Positions 63,871 through 64,000 of a DNA stretch of 64,000 bases are shown piece by piece. The first letter of the stretch is position 1; every line of letters begins with the position of its first letter. The notes below the pieces were generated by a model. It did not search any database and was not told the DNA's origin. It worked only from the letters and a program-made list of their open reading frames with translations. Source of the DNA: Neofusicoccum parvum (lineage: Eukaryota; Ascomycota; Dothideomycetes; Botryosphaeriales; Botryosphaeriaceae); NCBI GenBank assembly GCA_020912385.1, contig CP087221.1, positions 930,001-994,000 on the forward strand, read 5' to 3'. Both the position numbers and the translations under genes were made by a program.

Positions 63871-64000
63871 ATAGACCGAGTTGTCGCTCGTCCAAAGCAT
63901 CATAGAGCTCTACGATAAGGCCCTTAGCCAATCTACCCCCGCTGAGCTGAAGGCAGTCATGTATTCGACCCAACAGACGACCAACGACATCAACAAGGAC
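63871..64000 (+). CDS. Possible partial gene running off the right edge
   Basis: After a potential 3' splice site (AATAG at 63874 region) an open plus-strand frame reads TELSLVQSIIELYDKALS and on to TQQTTNDINKD at the window end, with a protein-like composition. The upstream exon, start and stop are not visible. I do not recognise the family, and the opposite strand is also open, so this is weak. Confidence 0.25.

Noticed and set aside
1..64000. CRISPR array, bacterial operons or prokaryotic promoters
   Set aside because: No regularly spaced repeats were seen, and the intron-rich genes show that this is eukaryotic DNA.

Overview
The window is nuclear DNA of a filamentous ascomycete (Pezizomycotina). 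Nearly every gene has several short introns (38-198 nt, mostly 46-62) with GT...AG ends and CTRAC-like branch points. The proteins are typically fungal: hexose and Dal5-type permeases, DUF7708 and DUF7918 proteins, a DUF7025-type AAA ATPase, a Git3-like receptor, an asco-type laccase and a Yap1-type bZIP. There is one dispersed 5S rRNA gene and one intron-containing tRNA-Val. I rebuilt exon models by hand. Each listed spliced CDS keeps one open frame, and intron coordinates are given so they can be tested against RNA.

Layout. 0.7-6.0 kb: sugar transporter, short-chain dehydrogenase and succinate-semialdehyde-type aldehyde dehydrogenase, a possible small catabolic group. 8.1-10.4 kb: Dal5-like anion permease. 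10.6-15.1 kb: a divergent pair, a DUF7708 STAND-like protein with a degenerate P-loop and a DUF7025-AAA ATPase. 15.4-18.3 kb: decaying transcription-factor DNA, with a short bZIP gene and a C2H2 zinc-finger pseudogene that share an N-terminal module. 18.8-19.9 kb: DUF7918 protein. 22.3-23.7 kb: Git3-like seven-helix receptor. 24.4-28.0 kb: divergent amidohydrolase and fumarylacetoacetate-hydrolase-family genes. 29.1-32.7 kb: orphan gene and patatin phospholipase. 32.8-38.7 kb: Gfo/Idh/MocA oxidoreductase, TPT-type nucleotide-sugar/phosphate transporter, and a laccase with two N-terminal chitin-binding domains. 38.7-44.3 kb: a stretch of about 5.5 kb with no gene I can support. 44.3-46.5 kb: serine carboxypeptidase. 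47.3 kb: 5S rRNA. 47.7-49.3 kb: F-box protein. 50.0-53.4 kb: divergent mitochondrial-type pair, an Icp55-like aminopeptidase P and a SIRT5-like sirtuin. 54.3-56.3 kb: Yap1/AP-1 oxidative-stress regulator. 58.0-59.0 kb: Tudor-domain SPF30-like splicing factor. 60.1 kb: tRNA-Val(AAC), with a tRNA-like fragment 0.57 kb away. 61.4-63.2 kb: two tandem paralogous small membrane proteins. The right edge may cut into another gene.

Most of this is ordinary fungal gene content and I see no biosynthetic gene cluster. The parts most worth a second look are the chitin-binding laccase fusion, the divergent DUF7708/AAA pair, the transcription-factor pair sharing an N-terminal module, the tandem small membrane-protein family, the patatin with a C-terminal zinc finger, and the base-composition switch with a hairpin at the end of the hydrolase gene near 28.0 kb. 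Family assignments come from motif recognition only; no database search was run.
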